Shown: positions 16,159 through 23,803, counted from the stretch's first letter. The stretch: DNA of 26,667 bases from CAZLPZ01 sp964561535 (GCA_964561535.1 CAZLPZ010000025.1:1-26667); one strand, 5' to 3'. Translations and numbers: made by a program. The notes: generated by a model from the letters alone, not told the origin.

Positions 16159-17385
16159 TCATCCCAAATCAGGAAGCAGCCGCAACGGATTCACCGGCTT
16201 TCCTTTTTGGCGTAACTCATAATATACAGACGGCCGGGCCACATGGGCGGCCCCCAAAACCCCTAAAGGTTCCCCAGCAACCACCGATTGCCCCACCACT
16301 GTATCAATTTTCCCAAGACCCGCAACCAGGGAGTGATAGTTTTTCCCATGCTCAATAATCACCATATTCCCGTAATTCTTGAAATAGCCCTTATACCGCA
16401 CGACACCATTCATCGGGGCAACGACAATTCCACCCGCCCGGCCTTCAATTTTCAATCCCTGGCTGGCCGACCCCAACAGATCGGGCGCGCCAAATTTCAG
16501 GCGAATAATACCGGAAATCGGCATTTGAACCTCCCCAAAAGATTGAAGGGCCCGCTCATCGCGGCGTTTTTTGGGAGGCAAACTGACATGAAACCAACTC
16601 GGCTTTTCATCCGGGCGTACAGGCGATGCCCCATCAATCTCACGGTTCCGGCTTTCTAATTTACCAATCAAATCATGAAAATCAGCGGCATCCCGTGCCA
16701 ACCTTTCAAGATCCCGTTCTTGAACAGCCAGATCCGATTTCATATTCGCATAAGCCGATTCGCGCCGTCGCATCAATTCGGTCAATTTGGCCTGTTCCGT
16801 CAAAATTTTCATGGACGCCTCTTTCAAAGCCTCTTTCCGCGATTTTAATCCCGCCTCCAATTTGGCCAATTCGTCCAAATCTTGGCCCAAGGCCAACGCC
16901 CGCACACGCACCGGCCCCACAGCATCGCGTAAAATCATGGCAATTTCCGCGGTATCCAATGGCGCTCCCGGCTTTGCCATAATAGCTTCTGGTGGAACGC
17001 GCCGTAACCGGGCAAGGGCCGTTGCCAATACCGAAATATCCTTATGTTCTTTTTGTAATTTAACCTGCATGGCACGGCGTTTTACTTGTAAATCATCAAT
17101 CTGACCTTCAAGGGCACTCATCTGAGATTCACGATTTTTAACATCACGCGCGGCCTTCACCATCGACGAACGCAACACGTCAATCTCGTCATCTACCTTA
17201 TTCAAGTTATCCCGAAGGGCCTGTTGTCGCGCGCGCGTATCCCGAATTTCATCCGCGTGATCATTTTCACGTAAAATATGGGCTTTATTGACGGGAATAG
17301 GAACATCTTGTTCCTGCGCCGTCACCGGGCCAGAACAACACAACACCATCAAAATGAACACCAACGGACGAATCATATCTGACAA
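16159..17385 (-). CDS. envC: EnvC-like murein hydrolase activator (degenerate LytM)
   Basis: EnvC proteins activate amidases that split septal peptidoglycan. The protein has a signal peptide (about 1-23, ending VTAQ), long coiled-coil regions (about 40-125 and 165-245), and a C-terminal LytM/M23 domain (about 290-405) with VVAPMNGVV, GNMVIIEHG and GQSVVAGEPLG. The zinc ligands of active M23 peptidases are missing: the expected HxGxD region reads QGLKIEG, and the HxH region reads YYELR. This fits a non-enzymatic activator rather than a peptidase. The start is TTG at 17385 because AGGA lies five bases before it; the ATG at 17376 is too far from that site. It leads the CtpA-deacetylase-RppH cluster. 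Confidence 0.9.
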   Translation of the reverse strand: MSDMIRPLVFILMVLCCSGPVTAQEQDVPIPVNKAHILRENDHADEIRDTRARQQALRDNLNKVDDEIDVLRSSMVKAARDVKNRESQMSALEGQIDDLQVKRRAMQVKLQKEHKDISVLATALARLRRVPPEAIMAKPGAPLDTAEIAMILRDAVGPVRVRALALGQDLDELAKLEAGLKSRKEALKEASMKILTEQAKLTELMRRRESAYANMKSDLAVQERDLERLARDAADFHDLIGKLESRNREIDGASPVRPDEKPSWFHVSLPPKKRRDERALQSFGEVQMPISGIIRLKFGAPDLLGSASQGLKIEGRAGGIVVAPMNGVVRYKGYFKNYGNMVIIEHGKNYHSLVAGLGKIDTVVGQSVVAGEPLGVLGAAHVARPSVYYELRQKGKPVNPLRLLPDLG

Positions 17386-17420
17386 TAATATCCTATAGTC
17401 AAAAGAACAATGGTGCGACT

Positions 17421-18080
17421 TTACCCCTTCAACAATGCCGCCACCTTATCAAACACACTGTGAAACATGGGCGTGGTTAACCGTCCTGTATTCACGTTAT
17501 ACCGCGATGAATGATAGGTGTTCACAACAAGCAAGCCTGTGTCCAACCGATGAACGGCTCCATGGGCAAATTTGTAACGGGACGCCTGCACACCCAATGT
17601 TTTTAATGTTGTCGTATGTGAAATTTGACCCAAAGTTAAAATAACACGCAAATTCGGCATAGCTTTCATCTCACTCACTAAAAAATCACGGCAGTTATTC
17701 ACTTCTTCTGGGGTTGGTTTATTTTCAGGCGGCACACACCGCACGCCGTTTGTAATGCGGGTATTCACCAAGGCGATCCCATCATCTCGGTGCCCGGCAT
17801 ACGTGCCAGTTGCAAGACCGTATTTAATCAAGGTGGAATACAAAACGTCTCCGGCAAAATCACCCGTGAACGGCCGGCCGGAAAAGTTTGCACCCCGTAG
17901 GCCAGGCGCCAACCCAATGATCAAGAGTTCGGCCGTCAGGGGCCCAAAACTCTCGACCGGGCCATTATATTTATCCGGGAATTTGACCCGATTTTCGGCC
18001 AAAAATGCACATAAACGGGGACAGCGATTACACATATAATCCGGGTTTTGAAAGTTTTCCGCAACAGTTTGTGCCCGCAT
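17421..18080 (-). CDS. Uracil-DNA glycosylase, family 5 (UDGb type, Fe-S)
   Basis: This repair enzyme removes uracil and related deaminated bases from DNA. The family 5 signature GLAPG...GANFSGRPFTGD is at 56-74, the C-terminal catalytic loop is TYHSSRYNVNTGR at 188-200, and four cysteines suited to a 4Fe-4S cluster are at 17, 20 or 24, 115 and 130. Family 5 lacks the polar Asp/Asn of classical UDG motif A, and here too the residue after GLAPG is Leu. Its 219 residues are normal. It reads in the same direction as the envelope genes and ends 35 bases before the EnvC-like start, so co-transcription is possible. It would depend on iron-sulfur assembly such as the suf system at the other end of this window. 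Confidence 0.93.
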   Translation of the reverse strand: MRAQTVAENFQNPDYMCNRCPRLCAFLAENRVKFPDKYNGPVESFGPLTAELLIIGLAPGLRGANFSGRPFTGDFAGDVLYSTLIKYGLATGTYAGHRDDGIALVNTRITNGVRCVPPENKPTPEEVNNCRDFLVSEMKAMPNLRVILTLGQISHTTTLKTLGVQASRYKFAHGAVHRLDTGLLVVNTYHSSRYNVNTGRLTTPMFHSVFDKVAALLKG

Positions 18081-18130
18081 TTATTTTCTCAACTTACAAA
18101 AAGGTTCAAATCCACAAAAAAAGGTGGGGG

Positions 18131-18287
18131 TTTACCCCTCTCCCACCGGGAGGGGGGAGCCCATCAAAGCCTGAAAGGCTGAAGATGGGAGGGTGATGGG
18201 AAAATATAATTCAGGGTCTTTATCCCCTCACCCTCCCACTCGCTGATGCTCGCGGGCCCCTCCCTCTCCCGGTGGGAGAGGGGCAAA
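18131..18287. repeat. Large imperfect inverted repeat (about 65-bp arms)
   Basis: The arms 18131-18200 and about 18224-18287 are imperfect inverted copies. Each starts with CCCCTCTCCCACCGGGAG and ends with a GGGAGGGTGA-like word, around an AT-rich centre. The interiors differ (AGCCTGAAAGGCT in one, CGCTGATGCTCGCGGG in the other). The words match the repeats at 111-149 and 213-247. It fills most of the 325-base gap between two leftward genes and contains no ORF of interest. Its size and symmetry suggest a non-autonomous mobile repeat or two head-to-head copies of one. Confidence 0.7.
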
Positions 18288-18345
18288 ACCGCACCACCTG
18301 TTCATTCCACCATCCTGCCTCAATCCCCCCGCCTCCATCAAGGCA

Positions 18346-18384
18346 TAAAAAAATCCCCCGGTGTAAGCCACAGGGGGATTTGAA
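18346..18384 (-). terminator. Intrinsic terminator of the 18406 gene
   Basis: AAATCCCCC (18351-18359) pairs with GGGGGATTT (18373-18381). On the minus strand the stem is followed by a run of Ts, and it lies about 25 bases after the stop codon of the Ala/Val-rich protein gene. Confidence 0.85.
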
Positions 18385-18405
18385 AATTCATTTTAAACGC
18401 TAAAT

Positions 18406-19317
18406 TTATGGACCCGCGGGAACCGCCGATAATACAGCTGTAAATTGATTTTTATCCTGGGACATCCCTTGAAGTAATTTTAATTTTTCGCCATCTTCAT
18501 TGGTAAATTCTATACCACTTCCAGGTTTTCTTGCTCTTAACTCCCTAAGTTCATAATCTCTTTTTACCTCTTCAAATGCCCGTGCCAGAATACTTTTTTC
18601 TGATTTCCCTGTCATATGAGGTTTCATCTTATCTTCAAATCCACGAACCTCCTGTGCCAATTTTTCAGCAATAGATGGTTGTTTGGTTGGAGCTGGGGCA
18701 GCAGCGGCTGCAGGCGCAGTACTAGCCACTAGGGTTACAGCGGCAGGAACGGCTGGGGCAATAGAAGTGGTCAATGACCTTGCAGTAATTATACTTTGGC
18801 TCGCAGTAGCCCCAACGACAACGCTTGTATCGACAACGGCTGGAAATGTCGATTCCTCGACACCAACGCCTGCAAGGTCATTCCCGGAAACCGTCGCGGG
18901 CTGTGAAACCCTAGACACAGACGTTCCTTGGCGATCTTCAACGGGGATATTTCTACCGTCTTGTTTTGGAACTGGCCCTAAAGGTGCACCCATAGCAATT
19001 TTTTGTGCGTCTCGAGCGGCTTTGTCTTTTTCAGCGGCAATACGGGCATCAATTTCAGCCCTACTCTCAGTACGTAACCTGACAGGACCAGGATCGGATA
19101 TTCCTGGAATTTTAATTCCTGTTTTATCTGCAACAGCCTTTACTCCAAAGAGTGCTGTTCCTAAAGGGGTCGCCCCAAATAAACCATCGCTGACCATGCT
19201 AACAGGATCTCTTCCCGTTTGTTCCTGAAATCCTTGTTTAAATTTTTTCCACCAATTTCCAGTCGATTCGGAGGCCGTTTTTTGACTATTCGTATCCAAC
19301 TGTACATCATCCGGCAT
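18406..19317 (-). CDS. Hypothetical Ala/Val-rich protein (303 aa)
   Basis: No family is recognised. GGAGGG lies about eight bases before the ATG at 19317 and a terminator follows, so it is a well-formed single gene. The N-terminus (NWWKKFKQGFQEQTGRDP) is amphipathic, and a Gly/Ala segment near 45-60 (DGLFGATPLGTALFGV) is mildly hydrophobic. A charged region around 83-105 may be helical. The middle (about 125-215) is Ala/Val/Ser/Thr/Pro-rich low complexity. The C-terminal 80 residues are charged and probably helical, with KSILARAFEEVKRDYELRELRARK. There is no classical signal peptide. A surface, secreted or scaffold role is possible, but nothing decides it. It is isolated from the neighbouring transcripts. 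Confidence 0.7.
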   Translation of the reverse strand: MPDDVQLDTNSQKTASESTGNWWKKFKQGFQEQTGRDPVSMVSDGLFGATPLGTALFGVKAVADKTGIKIPGISDPGPVRLRTESRAEIDARIAAEKDKAARDAQKIAMGAPLGPVPKQDGRNIPVEDRQGTSVSRVSQPATVSGNDLAGVGVEESTFPAVVDTSVVVGATASQSIITARSLTTSIAPAVPAAVTLVASTAPAAAAAPAPTKQPSIAEKLAQEVRGFEDKMKPHMTGKSEKSILARAFEEVKRDYELRELRARKPGSGIEFTNEDGEKLKLLQGMSQDKNQFTAVLSAVPAGP

Positions 19318-19390
19318 ATTCAGACCCTCCGTCGTTATTATGGTTTGATAAGACAGATTATGTACAATTTTAGTTAATTTGGCATGAATA

Positions 19391-19421
19391 TGGCAATATA
19401 TTCCACGATTTTTCCTATAAT
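19391..19421 (+). promoter_or_regulatory. Candidate promoter of the TrmJ-type gene
   Basis: A perfect -10 TATAAT lies at 19416-19421, with the weak -35 TGGCAA at 19391-19396 (19-base spacer). Its position inside the longest ORF is one reason for placing the true start downstream, at 19489. Confidence 0.45.
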
Positions 19422-19488
19422 GTTCTATATATTCTCATCATATGCGCCTCTGTTTCCTTTTCCCCCAAAAATCGCTATCGTCGCGCGC

Positions 19489-20238
19489 ATGACAAACCAA
19501 ACCCCTGATTTTCGAACACCCGTCATTATATTGGTGAACCCGCAAATGCCCGAAAATATCGGGATGTCGGCGCGCGCGATGTTGAATTGCGGGTTAAATC
19601 ATTTACGGTTGGTCTCGCCCCGCGACGGCTGGCCCCACGACAAGGCCGATGCAGCGTCCGCCGGCGCCCTGGCCCAAATGCCAAACGTAACCGTTTATCA
19701 TACAACAGCCGAAGCGATTGCCGATTTGCATTACGTGTATGCGACATCGGGCCGGATGCGCCACATGGTCAAACCCACCTTGACTGGGCCCGCCGCCACA
19801 ACCGATATGCAAGAACGCATTGCGAGGGACCAGCGCGTGGGCATTTTATTTGGACCCGAACGGTCGGGATTAGTGAACGACGATCTGGCCGCCGCAAATG
19901 CCATCATGAATTTTCCAACCAACCCCGATTTTGCATCGTTGAATGTGTCCCAGGCCGTCTTGCTCGCGTCGTATGAATGGCTGCGCGCCCACGATCAAAC
20001 CCCCGACCGTCGATATGAAACAGTCCAAAGCCCCCCCGCAACCGCCGACGAGACGGCGCATTTAATGACACGATTGGCTCATGAGCTCGATGCAAATGGG
20101 TTTTTCGCCGCGCCCGATTTAAAACCGTCGGTCATGCGCAATATCGGCAACATGTTCCGCCGGGCGGATATGTCATCGCAAGACGTACAGACATTTCAAG
20201 GGATTATATCGGTTTTACTGGGAAGTAAGCGGAAATAG
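19489..20238 (+). CDS. trmJ: TrmJ-type tRNA/rRNA 2'-O-methyltransferase (SPOUT)
   Basis: This family methylates the 2'-hydroxyl of tRNA position 32 using S-adenosylmethionine. The SPOUT signatures are all present: PVIILVNPQMPENIGMSARAM near the start, ILFGPERSGL in the middle, and FASLNVSQAVLL for the knotted cofactor site. A C-terminal extension of about 80 residues, ending NIGNMFRRADMSSQDVQTFQGII, is typical of TrmJ. The ORF is open from 19384, but the extra 35 residues are hydrophobic and unlike the family, and a TATAAT box lies inside them, so the ATG at 19489 is preferred, giving 249 residues. The exact RNA target could differ among family members. It converges on the alpha/beta hydrolase gene. 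Confidence 0.9.
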   Translation: MTNQTPDFRTPVIILVNPQMPENIGMSARAMLNCGLNHLRLVSPRDGWPHDKADAASAGALAQMPNVTVYHTTAEAIADLHYVYATSGRMRHMVKPTLTGPAATTDMQERIARDQRVGILFGPERSGLVNDDLAAANAIMNFPTNPDFASLNVSQAVLLASYEWLRAHDQTPDRRYETVQSPPATADETAHLMTRLAHELDANGFFAAPDLKPSVMRNIGNMFRRADMSSQDVQTFQGIISVLLGSKRK

Positions 20239-20241
20239 GAC

Positions 20242-20308
20242 TGTGTCATCCCGGCGTAGGCCGGGATCCCGTGCGGCACGAGATTGCGGCCTGCGCCGGG
20301 ATGACACA
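20242..20308. repeat. Palindromic repeat element, second copy
   Basis: The arms TGTGTCATCCCGGCGTAGGCC (20242-20262) and its inverse at 20288-20308 differ at one position. It is the same element as the one inside tilS. Here it lies between the convergent stops of trmJ and the hydrolase, where it could act as a transcription end for both. Confidence 0.9.
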
Positions 20309-20313
20309 CCGCT

Positions 20314-21006
20314 CTACGCTGCTTTTTTAATTTTCGCGGCGCCCAAATCGACGGGCACAAAAGACCCACCTTGTTCGCGGTTATTCATGTGGTCATGCAC
20401 ATGGGCTGTCAATGTATCGAGATGGTCATGATAAAAATGGTTCGCCCCATCGATAATGCGGTAATCAATTTTGATCCCTTTTTGCATGTTCAATTTTTGA
20501 ACCAATTTTTCAGCCGCCGTCGGGGGCACAATCGTATCCGCCCCCCCGGCCATAATCAAACCGGATGACGGGCACGGGGCGAGGAACGTAAAATCATACA
20601 TATTGGCAGGCGGCGAGATCGAAATAAAGCCGCGGATTTCCGGGCGGCGCATCAATAACTGCATCGACAGCCACGCCCCAAACGAAAACCCAGCAACCCA
20701 GATATAGGGCGCCGATGTGTTCAGCGCCTGCATCCAATCGAGGCACGCGGCGGCATCGGACAATTCGCCCTCGCCTTTATCAAATTCGCCTTCTGATTTA
20801 CCCACGCCCCGGAAATTGAATCGCATGGTTGAAAAACCACGCGCGACCAACGCCTGAAACATCGTATAGGTCACCGCGTTATTCATGGTGCCGCCATATT
20901 CGGGATGCGGGTGCAACACCAACGCCAACGGCGCACCGGGTTGTTTGGAATGATGATAACGGGTTTCCAGCCGACCGGCGGGACCATTCAGAATCAGTTC
21001 AGGCAT
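20314..21006 (-). CDS. Alpha/beta hydrolase
   Basis: This is a soluble serine hydrolase of unknown substrate. The nucleophile elbow GFSFG puts Ser108 in place; Asp157 in GGADTIVPP and His190 in GANHFYHDH complete the triad. The oxyanion region HPHPEYGGTMNN (32-43) and FNFRGVGKSEG (63-73) are typical of a conserved proteobacterial subgroup. At 230 residues it is full length with no signal peptide, so it is cytosolic. AAAGGAA lies seven bases before the start. It is divergent from the cysteine desulfurase operon; similar hydrolases lie near suf loci in other Alphaproteobacteria, but a role in Fe-S assembly is not shown. Confidence 0.9.
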   Translation of the reverse strand: MPELILNGPAGRLETRYHHSKQPGAPLALVLHPHPEYGGTMNNAVTYTMFQALVARGFSTMRFNFRGVGKSEGEFDKGEGELSDAAACLDWMQALNTSAPYIWVAGFSFGAWLSMQLLMRRPEIRGFISISPPANMYDFTFLAPCPSSGLIMAGGADTIVPPTAAEKLVQKLNMQKGIKIDYRIIDGANHFYHDHLDTLTAHVHDHMNNREQGGSFVPVDLGAAKIKKAA

Positions 21007-21080
21007 ACGAAGATTCCTTTAGACATTTTATGTCTGGTTGTTATTTTTCATATTTAACGAGTAGGGTCTGGATTTGTATC

Positions 21081-21112
21081 CTTGACTCATATCGGGTGAG
21101 GCAAGGTATAAA
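21081..21112 (+). promoter_or_regulatory. Candidate promoter and operator of the desulfurase operon
   Basis: TTGACT (21082-21087) and TATAAA (21107-21112) are 19 bases apart. The dyad with arms CTTGACTCA (21081-21089) and TGAGGCAAG (21097-21105), separated by seven bases with one mismatch, covers the -35 and spacer. A repressor bound there would block polymerase. IscR, encoded nearby, is the obvious candidate, but no footprint consensus is claimed. Confidence 0.5.
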
Positions 21113-21118
21113 GGATTG

Positions 21119-21141
21119 CTGGACAACATGTCCAGTTTTTT
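21119..21141 (+). promoter_or_regulatory. Hairpin with T-run at the predicted transcript start
   Basis: CTGGACA (21119-21125) pairs with TGTCCAG (21129-21135) around a three-base loop, and TTTTTT follows. It looks like a terminator, but it lies at the expected start point of the promoter at 21081-21112, so it may instead be an operator or a 5' mRNA hairpin. A further dyad, TATTAC/GTAATA (21170-21188), lies between it and the gene. Confidence 0.5.
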
Positions 21142-21213
21142 ATCGTATCATATTGTTTTTGATTGTGGATATTACTTTTGACGTAATAATTTATAGCGGA
21201 TTGTGCCCAAAAA

Positions 21214-22356
21214 ATGACAATTTACCTCGACTATAACGCAACCTGCAAAATCCGCCCGCAAGCGATTGCCGCGATGAACACGGTCTTGAACGATGCACCC
21301 GGCAATGCATCGTCCATCCACGGCCCCGGTCGGGCCGCGCGCAAATATATCGAACACGCGCGGGATCAAGTCGCGCGCGCCATGGGGGCGACATCAAAAC
21401 AAGTGATTTTTAATAGTGGCGCCACGGAAGGGAACAATACGGTCCTGCGGTTTTTTTCTGGACAACGCATCCTGATCTCGGCCACCGAACATTCATCGAT
21501 TTATGAAACCGGCCGCACGATGGGGGTTGAAATTATTCCCGTGCACCCAAACGGGACTCTTGATTTAACCGCGCTTGAAACAATGTGTCAGGTCTCTCCT
21601 GCACCCGCATTGATTTCGGTCATGTGGGTCAATAACGAAACCGGCGTGATTAATCCTGTCACCAATATCGCTCGCATCGCGCACGCGTGCGGCGCGGCGT
21701 TTCACATTGATGCGGTTCAAGCATTGGGGAAAATCCCCGTTGATTTTGGCGCGAGCGGCGCCGATTTCATGACGATATCATCTCATAAAATCGGGGGCCC
21801 CCAAGGGATCGGCGCGTTCATTATTGGTAACGGCGAAACCGGCGCCTGTCTGCCACCACCCGTGTTATTAACAGGCGGCGGTCAAGAACGCAGTTTGCGC
21901 GCGGGCACCGAAAATATCGCAGGGATCGCCGGGTTTGGCGCCGCGGCCGAGGTGATTATCACTCCCTCCGCCCGCATCAAAGCGGGTACCTCCCCCCTTC
22001 AGGGGAAGGATAATACGGCGCCCAATTTCCAATCTCAACTTGAATCCATCTTAAAATCCACGCGTCCCGATACAGTGATTTTTGGCGCGGACACGCCCCG
22101 TGTTTCAAATACCGTATGCTTTTCCGTTCCAGGCACCGATGCACAAACCCTTTTGATGCGCCTGGATCTTGCAGGGGTGGCTGTCTCATCAGGTTCGGCC
22201 TGTTCATCGGGAAAGGTCCGCGAAAGCCATGTCTTACGCGCTATGGGGGTTGACCCTGCCCTATCCCGCGGGGCGTTACGTATCAGTACTGGTTGGGCAA
22301 CCACGCCCAACGATATCGACCAATTTGCCCAAATTTGGGCCAATTTAATGGCCTAA
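21214..22356 (+). CDS. Cysteine desulfurase (IscS/NifS-like)
   Basis: This PLP enzyme takes sulfur from cysteine as an enzyme-bound persulfide for Fe-S cluster assembly and other sulfur uses. Seen in the 380 residues: YLDYNAT at the N-terminus, ATEHSS with His93, WVNNETG (138-144), the PLP lysine Lys192 in SSHKIGGPQG, RAGTENIAG (229-237) and the catalytic Cys330 in SGSACSSGK (326-334). Residues about 249-268 are unusual: they are encoded by two adjacent DNA hairpins and make the segment before the last domain roughly ten residues longer than expected. It heads an operon with two unknown genes and a small ORF, just upstream of iscR-sufBCD. The short loop around Cys330 resembles the IscS/NifS type rather than SufS. 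Confidence 0.94.
   Translation: MTIYLDYNATCKIRPQAIAAMNTVLNDAPGNASSIHGPGRAARKYIEHARDQVARAMGATSKQVIFNSGATEGNNTVLRFFSGQRILISATEHSSIYETGRTMGVEIIPVHPNGTLDLTALETMCQVSPAPALISVMWVNNETGVINPVTNIARIAHACGAAFHIDAVQALGKIPVDFGASGADFMTISSHKIGGPQGIGAFIIGNGETGACLPPPVLLTGGGQERSLRAGTENIAGIAGFGAAAEVIITPSARIKAGTSPLQGKDNTAPNFQSQLESILKSTRPDTVIFGADTPRVSNTVCFSVPGTDAQTLLMRLDLAGVAVSSGSACSSGKVRESHVLRAMGVDPALSRGALRISTGWATTPNDIDQFAQIWANLMA
21970..22010. repeat. Two adjacent hairpins inside the desulfurase gene
   Basis: CCCGC/GCGGG (about 21971-21986) is followed by TCCCC (991-995 of this kilobase) pairing with GGGGA (22002-22006). The second resembles the CCTCCCC...GGGGAGG repeat at 213-233. The encoded residues (ARIKAGTSPLQGKDN) sit where the family has a shorter linker, suggesting an in-frame repeat insertion. 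Confidence 0.45.
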
Positions 22357-22392
22357 CTTGCATTCTAACGCCAACATCGGCACAATCAAAAT

Positions 22393-23010
22393 ATGACTTG
22401 GCAGATTCTGGACACCCCAACCCGCACGACTTTTTTAGACGCCGTTAAAACGGGACACGAAGCTGTCCTTTTTACACCTCTCACGTGTGAAGTGAAATGG
22501 ACAACCCTGCCCTTTTATCACGCGATGCGTCTGTATCGTCTGACCAACTTTGCCTCGATGCCGATTTTCACCATGTATTATGTGGGTGACGGCACCCGTT
22601 TCTTTTACCTGGACGGAACGGATAACCCGTTGCTGACCCTTGAATCCACACGCGAATTAAAATTGACGCCCGGCAATATCATTGCATACCTCAATTTTTA
22701 TTTTTTTGCTGTCCAAACCGAGGACGGTGAGATTTTTTTAGTGAAAGATCCAGATTCATATCCGTACCAGGACCTGGATACATTCGGAACGACGCAAGGC
22801 ATTATGATTGGCCCCAATCGTCCCAAATACGTCATTGAAATGGATGAAAACGATGGTTTTATCGTGGATACACCGTTATTTGTTGACGGCACACTTTATC
22901 AAGCCCGTGTCCTTGTTGATCCCCATGGCCGTGTACGATTAGCCGATCGACACATGATGGTCCCAAACAGCGGCACACGTTCCACAACATCTGAACAACT
23001 TTATCATTAA
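22393..23010 (+). CDS. Hypothetical protein in the desulfurase operon (205 aa)
   Basis: The family is not recognised. The protein has no signal peptide; it is rich in aromatic residues and alternates short hydrophobic strands with polar turns (LYRLTNFASMPIFTMYYVGDG, FFYLDG, IIAYLNFYFFAVQTEDG, TLYQARVLVDPHGRVRLADRH), which suggests a mostly beta fold. There is one cysteine. It starts 36 bases after the desulfurase stop and is followed 12 bases later by another unknown gene, so all are probably one transcript. The link to Fe-S assembly rests only on this position. It is well composed and of similar base use to its neighbours, so a real gene is near certain. Confidence 0.85.
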   Translation: MTWQILDTPTRTTFLDAVKTGHEAVLFTPLTCEVKWTTLPFYHAMRLYRLTNFASMPIFTMYYVGDGTRFFYLDGTDNPLLTLESTRELKLTPGNIIAYLNFYFFAVQTEDGEIFLVKDPDSYPYQDLDTFGTTQGIMIGPNRPKYVIEMDENDGFIVDTPLFVDGTLYQARVLVDPHGRVRLADRHMMVPNSGTRSTTSEQLYH

Positions 23011-23022
23011 GGGTTTATCCCC

Positions 23023-23616
23023 ATGACACACGACGACAAAAAAGATTTGCAAGGCACCTTCGGCGCAAAAATGAATGCGGCGGTACACCAGGATTATATG
23101 GCGGATGCCGATTTATCCCGTACGTTGATTGTCGACCTGAGGACCATGATGATGCCGAGCCCCACCGCCCAACGATTGATCGACATGAGTGATGCCCAAG
23201 GAATCACAGTGCGGTTTATGCGCGGACGTGAAGAAACCGCTTATGTCCCCGAATTTAAAACGGTGTTTATGACGATCACGCCCCGCACGCGGGCGAGCGC
23301 GCGGCTGGCCTTGCTGTATGCGGGCGCACTGCGTGAGGCCGAACAGAATATTTTAGGGTTTAAACGACCGGGGAATGAGGCCGACGACGATTCGTGGGTG
23401 ACCCAAAATGCCGTCAAAAATGTCGATGTGATCAAGTATATGTGCGCGATTGCCCGGGAAATTTATGAATTAAATCAAAATACTACAGATTTTCTTGACT
23501 CTATCGCCGCCTTTGGCCATAATGATATTTATAAAGCGTTAACGGATAAGGCTTCGGATGAAGATTTATTAAGAATATACGCACAAAAAGAACATATCGA
23601 TGTGAGAGAGGGTTAA
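23023..23616 (+). CDS. Hypothetical protein in the desulfurase operon (197 aa)
   Basis: No family can be named with confidence. The segment YVPEFKTVFMTITPRTRASARLALLYAGALREAEQN (about 73-108) recalls putative metallopeptidase domains that have an HExxH-like helix after a strand, but the histidines are absent here, so an active metal site is not supported. The C-terminal part is helical, with ALTDKASDEDLLRIYAQKE. No signal peptide or membrane segment is seen. It lies 12 bases after the previous unknown gene and its stop precedes the small ORF by five bases, so translation is probably coupled along the operon. A role as partner of the upstream protein is a reasonable guess. Confidence 0.85.
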   Translation: MTHDDKKDLQGTFGAKMNAAVHQDYMADADLSRTLIVDLRTMMMPSPTAQRLIDMSDAQGITVRFMRGREETAYVPEFKTVFMTITPRTRASARLALLYAGALREAEQNILGFKRPGNEADDDSWVTQNAVKNVDVIKYMCAIAREIYELNQNTTDFLDSIAAFGHNDIYKALTDKASDEDLLRIYAQKEHIDVREG

Positions 23617-23621
23617 AGAAT

Positions 23622-23753
23622 ATGACACCACAAGCACTTGCAAATGCGATGAAACAACAAAACCGTAGTAATGGGGCTGTTGTTCCTGCACTCGCCCAAC
23701 GTATCGGCCAAGCCTCTTCGGCACCCGCCCAGGCACTTACCCTAGGGCGATAA
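23622..23753 (+). CDS. Small ORF ending the desulfurase operon (43 aa)
   Basis: The 43-residue product starts MTPQALANAMKQQNRSNGAV and is Ala/Gln-rich, without a hydrophobic segment or cysteine. It starts five bases after the preceding stop, GAGAGGG lies about ten bases upstream, and a strong terminator follows about 25 bases later, so it fills the end of the transcript exactly. No family is recognised. It could be a small partner protein or non-functional; the close spacing to both neighbours favours translation. Confidence 0.5.
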   Translation: MTPQALANAMKQQNRSNGAVVPALAQRIGQASSAPAQALTLGR

Positions 23754-23776
23754 TTTCTTATAAAACGAATTCCTTC

Positions 23777-23803
23777 AAAAAGGCCGCACGCGCGGCCTTT
23801 TTT
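23777..23803 (+). terminator. Strong intrinsic terminator of the desulfurase operon
   Basis: AAAAAGGCCGC (23777-23787) pairs with GCGGCCTTTTTT around the loop ACGC. The GC-rich stem plus T-run separates the desulfurase operon from the iscR-suf operon. Confidence 0.92.

Noticed and set aside
18131..18287. Possible CRISPR array
   Set aside because: The repeats are inverted rather than direct, there are no regular spacers, and no cas genes are nearby.
19384..19488. N-terminal extension of the TrmJ-type protein, possible membrane anchor
   Set aside because: The extension is unlike the family, contains a TATAAT promoter element, and the family start PVIILVNPQ fits the ATG at 19489.
19526..20095. 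Several ORFs overlapping the TrmJ-type gene on both strands
   Set aside because: All lie within a gene with complete SPOUT motifs and have no independent support.
21090..21097. Octamer TATCGGGT shared (inverted) with 23869-23876 upstream of iscR
   Set aside because: A shared 8-mer between two intergenic regions of this size is expected by chance often enough, and it falls in different positions relative to the two dyads.
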